A stretch of DNA of 64,000 nt from Hymenobacter sp. H14-R3 (GCF_030063445.1 NZ_JASITD010000007.1:124001-188000); one strand, 5' to 3'. Shown: positions 52,280 through 60,070, numbered from the stretch's first letter. The notes: generated from the letters alone by a model not told the origin. Numbers and translations are program-made.

Positions 52280-53080
52280 ATGAAAAATCTACTCCTGGCG
52301 CTGGCCTTTTGCAGCGCCGCCCCGGCCCTGGCCCAAACCACCAAAAAGGCCACTACCAAAAAAACGACCGTCGTTAAAAAAGCGGCCGTAAAAGCTCCCG
52401 TTAAAAAAACCACCACTACCACCAAAACCGTGGCCGCGCCGGCCCCCGCGCCCGTAGCGCCCCTCACCGAGGCCGAAGCCAACACCGGCTTGCGCGAGGC
52501 GCTCACCAATGGCATCACCAAGGCCGTGGCCTTCGCCTCCGAGCCCGACGGTTTCAACCTGAACGATGATATCCGCATTCCCTTCCCGCCCGATGCCCAG
52601 TTGGTGGCCACCACGCTCAGCTCGCTGCCCGGCCCGCTGGGTAAGCAGGCCGTAGAGCAAGCCACCAACCTGCTCAACCGCGCCGCCGAAGCCGCCGCGC
52701 CAGCCGCTAAGGATATATTCCTCACTGCGTTGCAGAACCTCTCGCTCAGCGATGCGCTCTCGCTCGTGACCAGCAGCAACAAAGACGCGGCCACCCTGCT
52801 GCTGCGCAAAAATTCCGAAATGGCCCTTAACGCCGCCCTACGCCCCAGCATCGTGCAAAGCCTCGACCAAGTGGGCGCCAACGCCGCCTACGGCAAGCTC
52901 ATTGCGCGCTACAACAAAATTCCGCTCATGACGCCCGCCAAAACCGACCTTACCGACTATGTAACGGCCCAAACCGTGGACGGTCTCTTCGTGCTGCTAG
53001 CCCAGCAGGAAGCTAAAATCCGCCAAAACCCGGCCGCGCAGTCGTCGGCTATTCTCAAAAGGGTGTTTGGTAGTAAATAA
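52280..53080 (+). CDS. Secreted DUF4197 family protein
   Basis: A 266-residue protein with a signal peptide (KNLLLALAFCSAAPALAQ) and a basic Lys/Thr-rich linker (TTKKATTKKTTVVKKAAVKA, about 20-50) before the DUF4197 domain. The domain is typical: GLREALTNGITKAVAFAS, DIRIPFPPDAQLVATTLSSLP and VTAQTVDGLFVLLAQQEAKIRQNPAAQSSAILKRVFG. Its function is unknown. The start at 52280 is chosen as it opens the signal peptide. Confidence 0.85.
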   Translation: MKNLLLALAFCSAAPALAQTTKKATTKKTTVVKKAAVKAPVKKTTTTTKTVAAPAPAPVAPLTEAEANTGLREALTNGITKAVAFASEPDGFNLNDDIRIPFPPDAQLVATTLSSLPGPLGKQAVEQATNLLNRAAEAAAPAAKDIFLTALQNLSLSDALSLVTSSNKDAATLLLRKNSEMALNAALRPSIVQSLDQVGANAAYGKLIARYNKIPLMTPAKTDLTDYVTAQTVDGLFVLLAQQEAKIRQNPAAQSSAILKRVFGSK

Positions 53081-53085
53081 GTTTA

Positions 53086-53132
53086 TGCATCATAAATACT
53101 TATTTTTTAAGTACTTATGATACATAATAAAC
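53086..53132. terminator. AT-rich hairpin after the DUF4197 gene
   Basis: GTTTATGCATCATAAATACT and its near-inverse (AGTACTTATGATACATAATA) enclose TTATTTTTTA. It begins 5 bases after the stop and could terminate transcription on both strands. Confidence 0.6.
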
Positions 53133-53159
53133 TGTTGTTTGCAGTGGCTTCTAGTGCAG

Positions 53160-53242
53160 GTATTTTCACCGCAGCAAATGCAGCGGGCTGCGCAGAAGAG
53201 CAGCCTCTGCGCAGCCCGCTGTGTTTGCTGCGGTGAAAATAC
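53160..53242. repeat. Long palindrome, about 38-bp arms
   Basis: The left arm begins GTATTTTCACCGCAGCAAAT and its partner ends TTTGCTGCGGTGAAAATAC. Two of about 38 positions differ. The loop is a few bases. Confidence 0.85.
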
Positions 53243-53324
53243 GCTAACCTGCCAATGTAGAGTTGCTGCCCACCAGGGAGGGCTTAGCCTGCGACTCAGT
53301 GGGTTTTGCTTTAGAGTAACATCT

Positions 53325-53759
53325 TCAGAACGTGACGGTTTGCTTTAAAAAGTCAGCATATTTTTTGTCTTCATTCGCAAAAATTTCTTTGCCGCCTCCC
53401 ATATAAGCGCGTAGCAGCTCGTCCGTTGCCCGCTGGGTATTACCTAGCTCAAACTGGATTTCGCCCAAGCGAAGATGAATAAGCGGGTTGCCAATAGCGC
53501 CTGGCACGTGCATCGCCTTAGCCAGGGCCGCGTAAGCCTGGGTATACTCGCTGGCAAAGTAATAGGCTTCGCCCAACGAGGTGAGCAGCCATAACGAAGC
53601 CTCCCAATCCTGGTAGGGTTCGGGCAGTAGCCCAAACGCAGCTCTGAACTGGGCAATAGCATCTGGGTAGTTGCCTTGTTCCATGAACTCATCGCCAGCT
53701 TTACCAAGCTGCAAGATGTGTTGGTGTATTGTATCGTCCAGTTCTTTGGTAGTAAGCAT
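53325..53759 (-). CDS. Small TPR-type helical protein
   Basis: A 144-residue protein of paired helices, with TPR-like patterns (GKAGDEFMEQGNYPDAIAQFRAAFGLLP and SLGEAYYFASEYTQAYAALAKAM, and IHLRLGEIQFELGNTQRATDEL). It has no signal peptide. TPR proteins bind partners, and some in this phylum act as immunity proteins for polymorphic toxins, but no toxin gene is visible nearby. A -7 box (TACTTTTG) lies about 45 bases upstream. Confidence 0.7.
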   Translation of the reverse strand: MLTTKELDDTIHQHILQLGKAGDEFMEQGNYPDAIAQFRAAFGLLPEPYQDWEASLWLLTSLGEAYYFASEYTQAYAALAKAMHVPGAIGNPLIHLRLGEIQFELGNTQRATDELLRAYMGGGKEIFANEDKKYADFLKQTVTF

Positions 53760-53800
53760 GGGCTTGGTTTAAAGGGGTAGCTAGCCTTTTAAGGCTCAAA

Positions 53801-53808
53801 CAAAAGTA
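53801..53808 (-). promoter_or_regulatory. -7 box (TACTTTTG) of the TPR-type gene
   Basis: An exact TAnnTTTG match on the minus strand, 42 bases upstream of the start at 53759. Confidence 0.4.
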
Positions 53809-53951
53809 GCCTTGCATTCGAGTATTTGCGCACTACTACTTTTTTCGTTGTTTTACCCGCCACAAGCCAAGATGCTGCATCGCGCTCAACACGACGTTCT
53901 TTTTTGGCTGGCTACGGTGCTTTTCTGGTGCTGGTAATCTTTCGCATGCAC
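53809..53951. other. Gap without a recognised gene
   Basis: Part of a 420-base gene-free stretch (53760-54181). No frame is convincing, and large hairpins occupy its second half. Confidence 0.4.
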
Positions 53952-54008
53952 TGCCCTAACTAAAAGAGCGAGCTACCCATTGGGCAGCTCGCTCTTTTAG
54001 TTAGGGCA
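53952..54008. repeat. Perfect 23-bp hairpin with an 11-base loop
   Basis: TGCCCTAACTAAAAGAGCGA and onward at 53952-53974 pairs exactly with 53986-54008. The structure could terminate transcription in both directions, although it lacks a poly-T tail. Confidence 0.85.
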
Positions 54009-54078
54009 AAATTAAGCTATTCGCCAACCAGATTTTTTAGCTAAAAACTGACAGGTAACCCAAGTTACGGTTCGCCTG

Positions 54079-54174
54079 CCCGGTCCGTCGGCGCAAGCCA
54101 GCCGACCGGTTGTCATTGCGCAGCCCGCGCCGGTCAGCGACAACCGGTCGGCTGGCTTGCGCTGGTGGACCGGG
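54079..54174. repeat. Long palindrome, 36-bp arms
   Basis: 54079-54114 and 54139-54174 are reverse complements with three mismatches. They carry GCGCAAGCCAGCCGACCGGT. It lies just after the stop of the acidic protein gene. Confidence 0.85.
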
Positions 54175-54181
54175 AGCTTAG

Positions 54182-54538
54182 CTAGTAGTCGCTGTCGTAG
54201 TCGTCGCCGCGGCTACGGCTGCGCGCGCTACTGCCGAGAGAGTCATCGTCATCTTCGTCGTCGAGGTCGTCTTCGTCATCGAGGGAGCCGCTGCTGCTGC
54301 TACCGTCGGGGTCTTCGGCGGCCTGGGCGGTGGTGAATTCTTCTTCGGTCATGGAGGCCAGGTCGAGCGCCTCGTCGTGCGAGGAGCCGGTGTCGCACCA
54401 CATCAGGTAGTCGGCGTATTTGGCCGAAAGCTGGTCCTCGCCCGAGCCTTTGGTTTTGGCGCCGCCCGTGCGGGCGTAAGCGTCGAGGTTGTCGTCGTCG
54501 TCGAGCGAGTCGTCGTCCAGGTTATCGTACTGTCGCAT
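54182..54538 (-). CDS. Very acidic low-complexity protein
   Basis: A 118-residue protein dominated by Asp, Glu and Ser. It starts MRQYDNLDDDSLDDDDNLDAY and ends in two Asp-rich runs interrupted by Ser (DDEDDLDDEDDDDSL) and a short Arg/Ser-rich tail (SSARSRSRGDDYDSDY). A central part (AKYADYLMWCDTGSSHDEALDLASMTEEEF) is more ordered. No membrane segment is seen. It may bind basic proteins, nucleic acid-binding proteins or calcium. A TATCTTTG box lies about 50 bases upstream. Confidence 0.6.
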   Translation of the reverse strand: MRQYDNLDDDSLDDDDNLDAYARTGGAKTKGSGEDQLSAKYADYLMWCDTGSSHDEALDLASMTEEEFTTAQAAEDPDGSSSSGSLDDEDDLDDEDDDDSLGSSARSRSRGDDYDSDY

Positions 54539-54586
54539 AGCAAAAATGGCAGTAGAAGGGATTTAGATGAGGTTTTGAAAGCGCTG

Positions 54587-54594
54587 CAAAGATA
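54587..54594 (-). promoter_or_regulatory. -7 box (TATCTTTG) of the acidic gene
   Basis: An exact TAnnTTTG match on the minus strand upstream of 54538. Confidence 0.45.
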
Positions 54595-54653
54595 CGGGCG
54601 GCGGCCAAATAGGGTTGGGGCCGGGCACGTGGCCCAGCCGGGCCGGCCCTTGT

Positions 54654-55226
54654 TCAGCCCCCCAGCGATACGCCTTCGTAAAGCTCGGCCAGCGCTATCT
54701 TCAATCCTAAATCGGGTAGTAAAATGGTGTCCTTCAGCTCTTTAAAGCCATATACGCTCAGCAGGCCGTTGGTATTGCGCGAGCCCAGCGATACCCGCGC
54801 CGCGTATTCGGTTACCAGTAGCACGTGCTGCACCGACGGAATGGAATAATACAGCTCAAATACCTGCTGAAAATGCGTCGGCAGGGCGTGGGGCAGCACC
54901 TTCACCAGCAGCACGGGATTGAGCAGGGTGTCTTGGTGGCCATCGGGCCGCAGCTGCACCGGGCCGGCTACCACGGCTACGTCGGGGTAGGTAAACAGCG
55001 GCCCCTCCGGGGCATACAGACGCACGCCCCGGCCCAGCACGGCCCCGTCGGCATCGTCGGGGAGCTGGTCGGCCAGCAGCTGGCCGGCGTTGGTGGCCAG
55101 CCGGGCGTGCGCGGTGCTCACGGCGGGCATCGGTAGCAACTGCCCGGCCAGGTACTCGTGCTTCACCAGCGCGCGCCGCTCGGTTGCTAGGTAGTCTGCT
55201 TCGGAAATAGGGGACTGCGGGCTCAT
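54654..55226 (-). CDS. Uma2-family protein with altered active site
   Basis: A 190-residue member of the Uma2 (DUF820) restriction-endonuclease-like family. Conserved parts are SEADYLATERRALVKHEYLAGQLLPMPAVS, TYPDVAVV (with the first acidic residue) and YYSIPSVQHVLLV. The usual catalytic Glu in the EVLSPST motif is Lys here (PVLLVKVLPHALP), and the following Asp is absent. The protein is probably inactive or has another role. It follows the ABC ATPase gene. Confidence 0.75.
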   Translation of the reverse strand: MSPQSPISEADYLATERRALVKHEYLAGQLLPMPAVSTAHARLATNAGQLLADQLPDDADGAVLGRGVRLYAPEGPLFTYPDVAVVAGPVQLRPDGHQDTLLNPVLLVKVLPHALPTHFQQVFELYYSIPSVQHVLLVTEYAARVSLGSRNTNGLLSVYGFKELKDTILLPDLGLKIALAELYEGVSLGG

Positions 55227-55259
55227 TGGGTAGGGCAGGGCTGTGGCGCTTCGGGGCTT

Positions 55260-55267
55260 CAAACGTA
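55260..55267 (-). promoter_or_regulatory. -7 box (TACGTTTG) of the Uma2-like gene
   Basis: An exact TAnnTTTG match on the minus strand, 33 bases upstream of 55226. Confidence 0.4.
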
Positions 55268-55280
55268 CTACGGCGCCCGG

Positions 55281-55910
55281 CTACCGCTGAAAGTCGGTAA
55301 TCAGTACCTGCGCTTCGCAAAAGGCATATTCGGCCGGCACGTTGGACGATACGATGACCAGCCGGCCGGCGTCGCGCACGCGCGCCACGTGCTCCAGATA
55401 CCAGGCGGCGCCCTGGGCGTCGAGGTTAGTAGTGGGCTCGTCGAGCAGCAGCAGCGGGGCGGCTGCGTACAGGGCCAGCCCCAGCTTGAGGCGCTGCTTC
55501 ATGCCTGAGGAGAAGGTGCGCACCGACTGGTGGCGCGCCTTCTGCAAATACATCAGCTCTACCAGCCCGGCTGCCGACACGCCCGGCCGCAGCGGCTTGA
55601 GGCGGGTGTGAAAGGCCAGCAGCTCCAGCAGGGTAAAGTCTTCGGGCAGCTCCAGGTAGGGCGCGCAGTAGGCCAGGTACCTGGGTATCTCAGTTACCAG
55701 CAAGGTTTTACCGGCAAGCGAATACGTTACCGCGCCCTCGGTGGGCAGCAGCTGCCCAGCCAGAATGCTGAGCAGTGTGCTTTTGCCCGCCCCGTTGGGA
55801 CCGAGAATGGCCGTGGCCGTGCCGGGCTGAAATGCGTGGCTTAGCTGCCGGAATATCCACTGGCGGCCGTAGCGGCGGCCCAGGTTTTGGGCGTCAATTT
55901 GTAAAGCCAT
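55281..55910 (-). CDS. ABC transporter ATPase subunit (CcmA-like size)
   Basis: A 209-residue ATPase. Walker A is GPNGAGKSTLLSILAG, the signature FSSGMKQRLKLGLALYA, and Walker B LLLLDEPTTNLD. The usual H-loop histidine after VIVSS is Asn (SSNVPAEYAF). The size is like that of CcmA or other short exporters. No permease is adjacent, so a partner must lie elsewhere. It is downstream of lpxA on the same strand. Confidence 0.85.
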   Translation of the reverse strand: MALQIDAQNLGRRYGRQWIFRQLSHAFQPGTATAILGPNGAGKSTLLSILAGQLLPTEGAVTYSLAGKTLLVTEIPRYLAYCAPYLELPEDFTLLELLAFHTRLKPLRPGVSAAGLVELMYLQKARHQSVRTFSSGMKQRLKLGLALYAAAPLLLLDEPTTNLDAQGAAWYLEHVARVRDAGRLVIVSSNVPAEYAFCEAQVLITDFQR

Positions 55911-55982
55911 TAGCTTGTAGCGGCTAGCCGTTAGCTTTTATCCTGCGCTAGGCTAGTAGCTGGCAGCTAAAAGTTAATGGCT
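55911..55982. repeat. Palindromic element, AGCTGTTAGC family (lpxA to ABC junction)
   Basis: TTAGCTTGTAGCGGCTAGCC at 55911 pairs loosely with TAGTAGCTGGCAGCTAAAAG near 55955. It occupies the junction between lpxA and the ATPase gene. Confidence 0.6.
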
Positions 55983-55989
55983 CAACGAA

Positions 55990-56796
55990 TTAGTCAGCGC
56001 CTTCTTCGAGGAGTGCGCCGCGGCTGGGGCCTTTGATAACGCCCCGTGCTGCCGAGCGCACAAATTCCACTACCTGGTCGCGCTCGGGGAGGGCGGGTAG
56101 CTCGGTTTCGATGCGGCTTAGCGCATCCTGCATGGATAAGCCGCTGAGGTACAGCGTGCGGTACATTTCGTGAATGGCATTCACCTGCTCCTCGCTAAAG
56201 CCCCGGCGGCGCAGGCCCACCGAGTTGACACCGGCGTAGGTGAGGGGCTCGCGGGCGGCCTTCACGAAGGGCGGCACATCTTTGCGCACCAGCGAGCCGC
56301 CGGCGATAAAGGCGTGCGCCCCAATGTTGGTAAACTGGTGGATGGCCGTGGTGCCACCGATAATGGCCCAATCGCCCACTTGCACGTGGCCGGCCATTTG
56401 GGTGGCGTTGGAAATCACGCAGTGGTCGCCCACCAGGCAGTCGTGGGCAATGTGCACGTAGGCCTGCAGCAGGCAGTAGCTGCCCACCACGGTGCGGCCG
56501 CGGTCCACGGTACCGCGATTCACGGTTACGCACTCGCGCACTACCGTGTAATCACCTATGTGCGCGGTAGTTACCTCGCCGGCAAACTTAAGGTCCTGCG
56601 GAACGCCCGAAATTACCGCGCCCGGAAAAATCTGGCAGTTGGCCCCAATGCGCGCCCCGTCCATAATGGTCACGCTGGGCCCAATCCAAGTGTTTTCGCC
56701 AATTTCCACGTCACCGGCAATGTAGGCAAACGGTTCGACGGTTACCCCCGGCGCGAGCCGGGCAGCAGGGTGGATATGGGCAAGGGGAGAAATCAT
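55990..56796 (-). CDS. lpxA: UDP-N-acetylglucosamine acyltransferase
   Basis: A 268-residue left-handed beta-helix acyltransferase that adds the 3-hydroxyacyl chain to UDP-GlcNAc, the first step of lipid A synthesis. It begins SPLAHIHPAARLAPGVTVEPFAYI and has the hexapeptide repeats. The key histidine block HIAHDCLVGDHCVISNATQMAGHV is present, and the C-terminal helical part AFIAGGSLVRKDVPPFVKAAREPLTYAGVNSVGLRRRGF is typical. It follows lpxC/fabZ after 92 bases, filled by a palindrome. Confidence 0.95.
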   Translation of the reverse strand: MISPLAHIHPAARLAPGVTVEPFAYIAGDVEIGENTWIGPSVTIMDGARIGANCQIFPGAVISGVPQDLKFAGEVTTAHIGDYTVVRECVTVNRGTVDRGRTVVGSYCLLQAYVHIAHDCLVGDHCVISNATQMAGHVQVGDWAIIGGTTAIHQFTNIGAHAFIAGGSLVRKDVPPFVKAAREPLTYAGVNSVGLRRRGFSEEQVNAIHEMYRTLYLSGLSMQDALSRIETELPALPERDQVVEFVRSAARGVIKGPSRGALLEEGAD

Positions 56797-56805
56797 TCTT
56801 TTTTA

Positions 56806-56884
56806 AGCTGTTGGCTAATAGCTGCTAGCTGTTAGCTGGACATTTTGAAAAAAGCTAACAGCTAGCAGCCATCAGCTAAAAGCT
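56806..56884. repeat. Palindromic element, AGCTGTTAGC family (lpxC/fabZ to lpxA junction)
   Basis: AGCTGTTGGCTAATAGCTGC at 56806 and its inverse at about 56853-56884. It fills the junction between lpxA and lpxC/fabZ. Confidence 0.75.
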
Positions 56885-56888
56885 AGCT

Positions 56889-58286
56889 TTAAACGTTGTC
56901 TTTGCGCACAATGGCAGCGCTCATCTCGGCGTCGCACACCACTTTGCCATTCACGAAGGCCTGGCCTTTCATTTTGGCAATGCCGCGCTTGATGGGAGCC
57001 ATGAGCTGGCAGTGGAAGATAACGGTGTCGCCGGGGAGTACCTTTTTGCGGAAGCGGGCATTCTCAATGCCCAAAAAGTACTGCCAGTAGTTCTCGGGGT
57101 CGGGCACGGTATTCATCACCAGGATGCCGCCGGTTTGGGCCATGGCCTCAATCTGCAACACGCCGGGCATCACGGGGTTACCGGGGAAATGGCCCTGGAA
57201 AAAGGGCTCGTTCATGGTAATGTTCTTCACGGCCGTCACCATCTGCGAATCGAGGTGAATGACCTTGTCGAGCAGCAGAAACGGGTAGCGATGGGGCAGC
57301 ACCTGCATAATGCGGTTGATGTCCATCACCGGCACGCGGCTGGGGTCGTAGAAGGGCACGGCGCTGGTACGGTCTTCCAGCATGCGCTTCTTTATTTTTT
57401 TGGCGAAGGCGACGTTGGCGGCGTGGCCGGGGCGGGCGGCCAGAATCTGGCCCTTCAGCGGGCGGCCCACCAGGGCGAGGTCGCCCACGAGGTCGAGCAG
57501 CTTGTGGCGGGCGGGCTCATTTTTGTGGCGCAGGTCCACGTTGTTGAGGATACCTTCCTTCTTCACCGACACCTTGGGCTTGCCCAGCATGGCGGCCAGC
57601 TCATCGAGCTCGTGCTCGCCCACCACGCGGTCGACCACCACAATGGCGTTCGAAAGGTCGCCGCCCTTGATGAGGTTCGACTTATAGAGCTGCTCCAGCT
57701 CGTGCAAAAAGCAGAACGTACGCGACGAGGCAATCTCGCTCTCAAACTGCTTGATGTCGGTGAGCGTGGCGTGCTGCGAGCCCAGCACCGGCGAGTTGTA
57801 GTCGACCATCACCGTGAGGCGGTAGTCGGCCAGCGGCAGGGCCGCGATTTCAACGCCCCGCGCATTATCCATGTAGCGGATGGTGTCGGGAATCTCGTAA
57901 TAGTTGCGTAGCGCGTTCTGCTCCTCAAAGCCCACCTCGTTGAGGGCCTTGATAAACTCGTACGACGAGCCATCCATGATGGGCGGCTCGGGGCCGCTGA
58001 GCTGGATGAGCACGTTGTCGAGCTGCAAGCCCGCCAGGGCAGCCAGCGTGTGCTCCACGGTGTTGATGCGGGCACCGTTCTGCTCGATGGTAGTGCCCCG
58101 CGAGAGGTCTACCACGTTGTCGACGTCGGCATCGACGAGGGGCTGACCCGGCAAATCGACGCGCTGAAACTTATAGCCGTGGCCCACCGGAGCGGGGCAG
58201 AAGGTCATGGTGGCCTCTGCGCCCGTGTGCAGCCCAATGCCCCGTACCGTGACGGGAGCCTTAATAGTGTGTTGTTTGTCGTTCAT
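56889..58286 (-). CDS. lpxC/fabZ: Bifunctional LpxC/FabZ: UDP-3-O-acyl-GlcNAc deacetylase and 3-hydroxyacyl-ACP dehydratase
   Basis: A 465-residue fusion. The LpxC half (1-300) starts KHTIKAPVTVRGIGLHTGAEATM and has the zinc ligands in NTVEHTLAALAG and in PARHKLLDLVGDLAL. The FabZ half (310-465) has LPHRYPFLLLDKVI, with GHFPGNPVMPGVLQIEAMAQ, holding the His and Glu of the dehydratase. LpxC commits lipid A synthesis, and FabZ makes enoyl-ACP for fatty acids. This fusion is common in Bacteroidota. It is flanked by two palindromes of the same family. Confidence 0.96.
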   Translation of the reverse strand: MNDKQHTIKAPVTVRGIGLHTGAEATMTFCPAPVGHGYKFQRVDLPGQPLVDADVDNVVDLSRGTTIEQNGARINTVEHTLAALAGLQLDNVLIQLSGPEPPIMDGSSYEFIKALNEVGFEEQNALRNYYEIPDTIRYMDNARGVEIAALPLADYRLTVMVDYNSPVLGSQHATLTDIKQFESEIASSRTFCFLHELEQLYKSNLIKGGDLSNAIVVVDRVVGEHELDELAAMLGKPKVSVKKEGILNNVDLRHKNEPARHKLLDLVGDLALVGRPLKGQILAARPGHAANVAFAKKIKKRMLEDRTSAVPFYDPSRVPVMDINRIMQVLPHRYPFLLLDKVIHLDSQMVTAVKNITMNEPFFQGHFPGNPVMPGVLQIEAMAQTGGILVMNTVPDPENYWQYFLGIENARFRKKVLPGDTVIFHCQLMAPIKRGIAKMKGQAFVNGKVVCDAEMSAAIVRKDNV

Positions 58287-58289
58287 TAT

Positions 58290-58392
58290 CTAGCTGTTAG
58301 CTATTGGCTATTAGCTGTTAGCATTTGGGGGAGCCGTACAATTGCAATGCTATTGAAAGAGGCTAACGGCTAACAGCTAATAGCTAGCAGCT
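58290..58392. repeat. Palindromic element, AGCTGTTAGC family (lpxD to lpxC/fabZ junction)
   Basis: Tandem AGCTGTTAGC-like units in the left arm (TAGCTGTTAGCTATTGGCTA) and their inverse in the right arm (about 58362-58392). It fills the junction with lpxD. Confidence 0.75.
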
Positions 58393-58408
58393 CAAATCAG
58401 GTGCAAAG

Positions 58409-59449
58409 CTAAGCCTTATCGGGCGCTGCCTGGCTTTTTTCGAGTGCGGCCACGCGCTGCTCCAACTCGGGCAGGCGGCGGTACACCACGGCCGCGCGCT
58501 GGTTGGCCCGCAGGCCGAAGGCCGGGTAGCCTTGCAGGATTTGGCCTTCTTCCTTAACGGACTTCACCAGCCCGCTCTGCGCCCCGATGGTGGTGCGATT
58601 GGCCAGCGAGATGTGGCCCACCAGGCCCACCTGCCCCGCCAGCACGCAGTAGTCGCCAATTTTGGAGGAGCCCGAAATACCCGTTTGGGCCGCGATAACG
58701 GTATGCTTGCCAATCTCCACATTATGAGCCAGTTGCACCAGGTTGTCGATTTTGGTGCCCTGCCGGATGGTGGTGCTGCCCATGGTGGCGCAGTCCACGG
58801 TGGCGTTGGCCCCGATGCTCACATCGTCTTCCAGTACCACGTTGCCAATCTGCGGAATGGCCTTATAGGAGCCATCGGCCTGGGGCGCGAAGCCGAAGCC
58901 GTCGGTGCCCACCACCGCGCCCGCCTTAATGACGCAGCGCTGGCCAATAACGGTATCGGCATATACTTTGGCCCCGGCGTGAACGACCGAGTTGGCGCCG
59001 ATGCGCACCCGGTCGCCGATGTAGGCGTGCGGAAAAACGAGCACGTTTTCGCCCAGCACGCAGCCCTCGCCTACGTAGGAGAAAGCCCCCCGGTAGTGGT
59101 TGGTTCCGATGGTGGAGCTTTCGCCCATGAAGCTGGGCTGCTCTACGCCGCGCTTGCCCATGCGCGTGGCCTGGGCATAAAACTCCAGCAGCTTGGTGAA
59201 GGCCGAGTAGGGGTCGGGCACCCGCACGAGGGCCGCGGCTACGGGGTGGCGCAGCACCAGCTCGGGGCTCACGATAACGGCCGTGGCCTGGGTGGTATAT
59301 AAAAAGTGCTCGTACTTGGCATTGGCCAAAAAGGCGAGCGCGCCGGGCGCGGCTTCCTCAATCTTGGCTAGGCTCGACACGGTAGCGGTGGCATCGCCCT
59401 CCACGGTGCCGCCCACCACTTGGGCAATCTGCGCAACGGTAAACTCCAT
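58409..59449 (-). CDS. lpxD: UDP-3-O-(3-hydroxyacyl)glucosamine N-acyltransferase
   Basis: A 346-residue acyltransferase that adds the second acyl chain in lipid A synthesis. The N-terminal uridine-binding domain (1-100) reads EFTVAQIAQVVGGTVEGDATATVSSLAKIEEA and GALAFLANAKYEHFL, followed by hexapeptide repeats. QLAHNVEIGKHTVIAAQTGISGSSKIG includes the catalytic histidine. Met at 59449 is chosen by the -7 box position and the family start, not the three-residue longer frame. It leads the lpx operon. Confidence 0.95.
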   Translation of the reverse strand: MEFTVAQIAQVVGGTVEGDATATVSSLAKIEEAAPGALAFLANAKYEHFLYTTQATAVIVSPELVLRHPVAAALVRVPDPYSAFTKLLEFYAQATRMGKRGVEQPSFMGESSTIGTNHYRGAFSYVGEGCVLGENVLVFPHAYIGDRVRIGANSVVHAGAKVYADTVIGQRCVIKAGAVVGTDGFGFAPQADGSYKAIPQIGNVVLEDDVSIGANATVDCATMGSTTIRQGTKIDNLVQLAHNVEIGKHTVIAAQTGISGSSKIGDYCVLAGQVGLVGHISLANRTTIGAQSGLVKSVKEEGQILQGYPAFGLRANQRAAVVYRRLPELEQRVAALEKSQAAPDKA

Positions 59450-59455
59450 AGGGGG

Positions 59456-59463
59456 CAAAAGTA
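59456..59463 (-). promoter_or_regulatory. -7 box (TACTTTTG) of lpxD
   Basis: An exact TAnnTTTG match on the minus strand, six bases before the ATG. This points to a leaderless or nearly leaderless mRNA for the lpx operon. Confidence 0.55.
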
Positions 59464-59465
59464 CA

Positions 59466-59645
59466 GACCACAGATTTAACTGATTTCAGCGGCTAGAACG
59501 GCTTATTTGTGGGTTTGTCCCTTGCCTCATGCACCTGTGTGCACGGGGTCGAGGCCCGACAAAGCGAAGTATTTGTGGTTTTATCCGTTGAGGCAGAACC
59601 ACGACTAAGCCGTTCTAGCCGCTGAAATCAGTCAAGTCTGTGGTC
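59466..59645. repeat. Long inverted repeat, 40-bp arms
   Basis: 59466-59505 and 59606-59645 are reverse complements with two mismatches. The right arm overlaps the last codons and stop of the phosphatase-like gene. The arms share CAGCGGCTAGAACGGC. The loop is 100 bases. Confidence 0.85.
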
Positions 59646-59953
59646 CTGGAGTGGGCTTGCAGCCGCTCGCGCAGCAGCGCCACCAGGGCGGGGTCCTGAA
59701 ACTGATAGTCGTCGGGGATGCGCAGGTTAACGATAGTCTTGCCCCGCAGCGCGGCCCCAAACTTGGCCCGCAGGTGGTCGGCGTGCTTTTTTTCCATCAC
59801 GAAGATGATATCGGCCCAGCCCAGGTGGCCGGCGGCCACGCGCACGCGGGCCCCCGGCTCGGTACCCGCCGAGCGGGCCAGCAAGTGCGGGTGGCCATCG
59901 AAGAGGCGCTTGGCGGTGAGACTGCGCCAGCGGTTCTGGCTGCATATAAACAG
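59615..59953 (-). CDS. Low-molecular-weight protein tyrosine phosphatase-like protein, no standard start codon
   Basis: A reading frame of about 112 residues whose N-terminal part reads FICSQNRWRSLTAKRLFDG. It has the CX5R(S) loop of low-molecular-weight phosphatases, Cys then five residues then Arg-Ser. The later part has LLARSAGTEPGA, DIIFVMEKKHADHL and IPDDYQFQDPALVALL, matching a small PTP subfamily of about 110 residues. No ATG, GTG or TTG lies before the Cys. The listed end is a CTG at 59953; an in-frame ATC lies at 60001. The first ordinary start would be the internal TTG at 59884, which would remove the active site. Its last residues come from the arm of a long repeat. Confidence 0.65.
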   Translation of the reverse strand: MFICSQNRWRSLTAKRLFDGHPHLLARSAGTEPGARVRVAAGHLGWADIIFVMEKKHADHLRAKFGAALRGKTIVNLRIPDDYQFQDPALVALLRERLQAHSRTTDLTDFSG

Positions 59954-60011
59954 GAACTGGCGGGGCGGGGGTGGGGAAGCAGTTAAAGTGGGCTGGCGGA
60001 TTTTTTAGCGC

Positions 60012-60070
60012 AAGAAAACGACGAATTTCTATTACTCGCAACGATTTGATAACGTTACTTTTACTAAACA
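60012..60070 (+). promoter_or_regulatory. Upstream region shared with the carbohydrate-binding gene
   Basis: About 43 of 57 positions match 62456-62514. A TACTTTTA box (TAnnTTTa) lies at 60056. It is probably the promoter of the GH26 gene. Confidence 0.5.
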
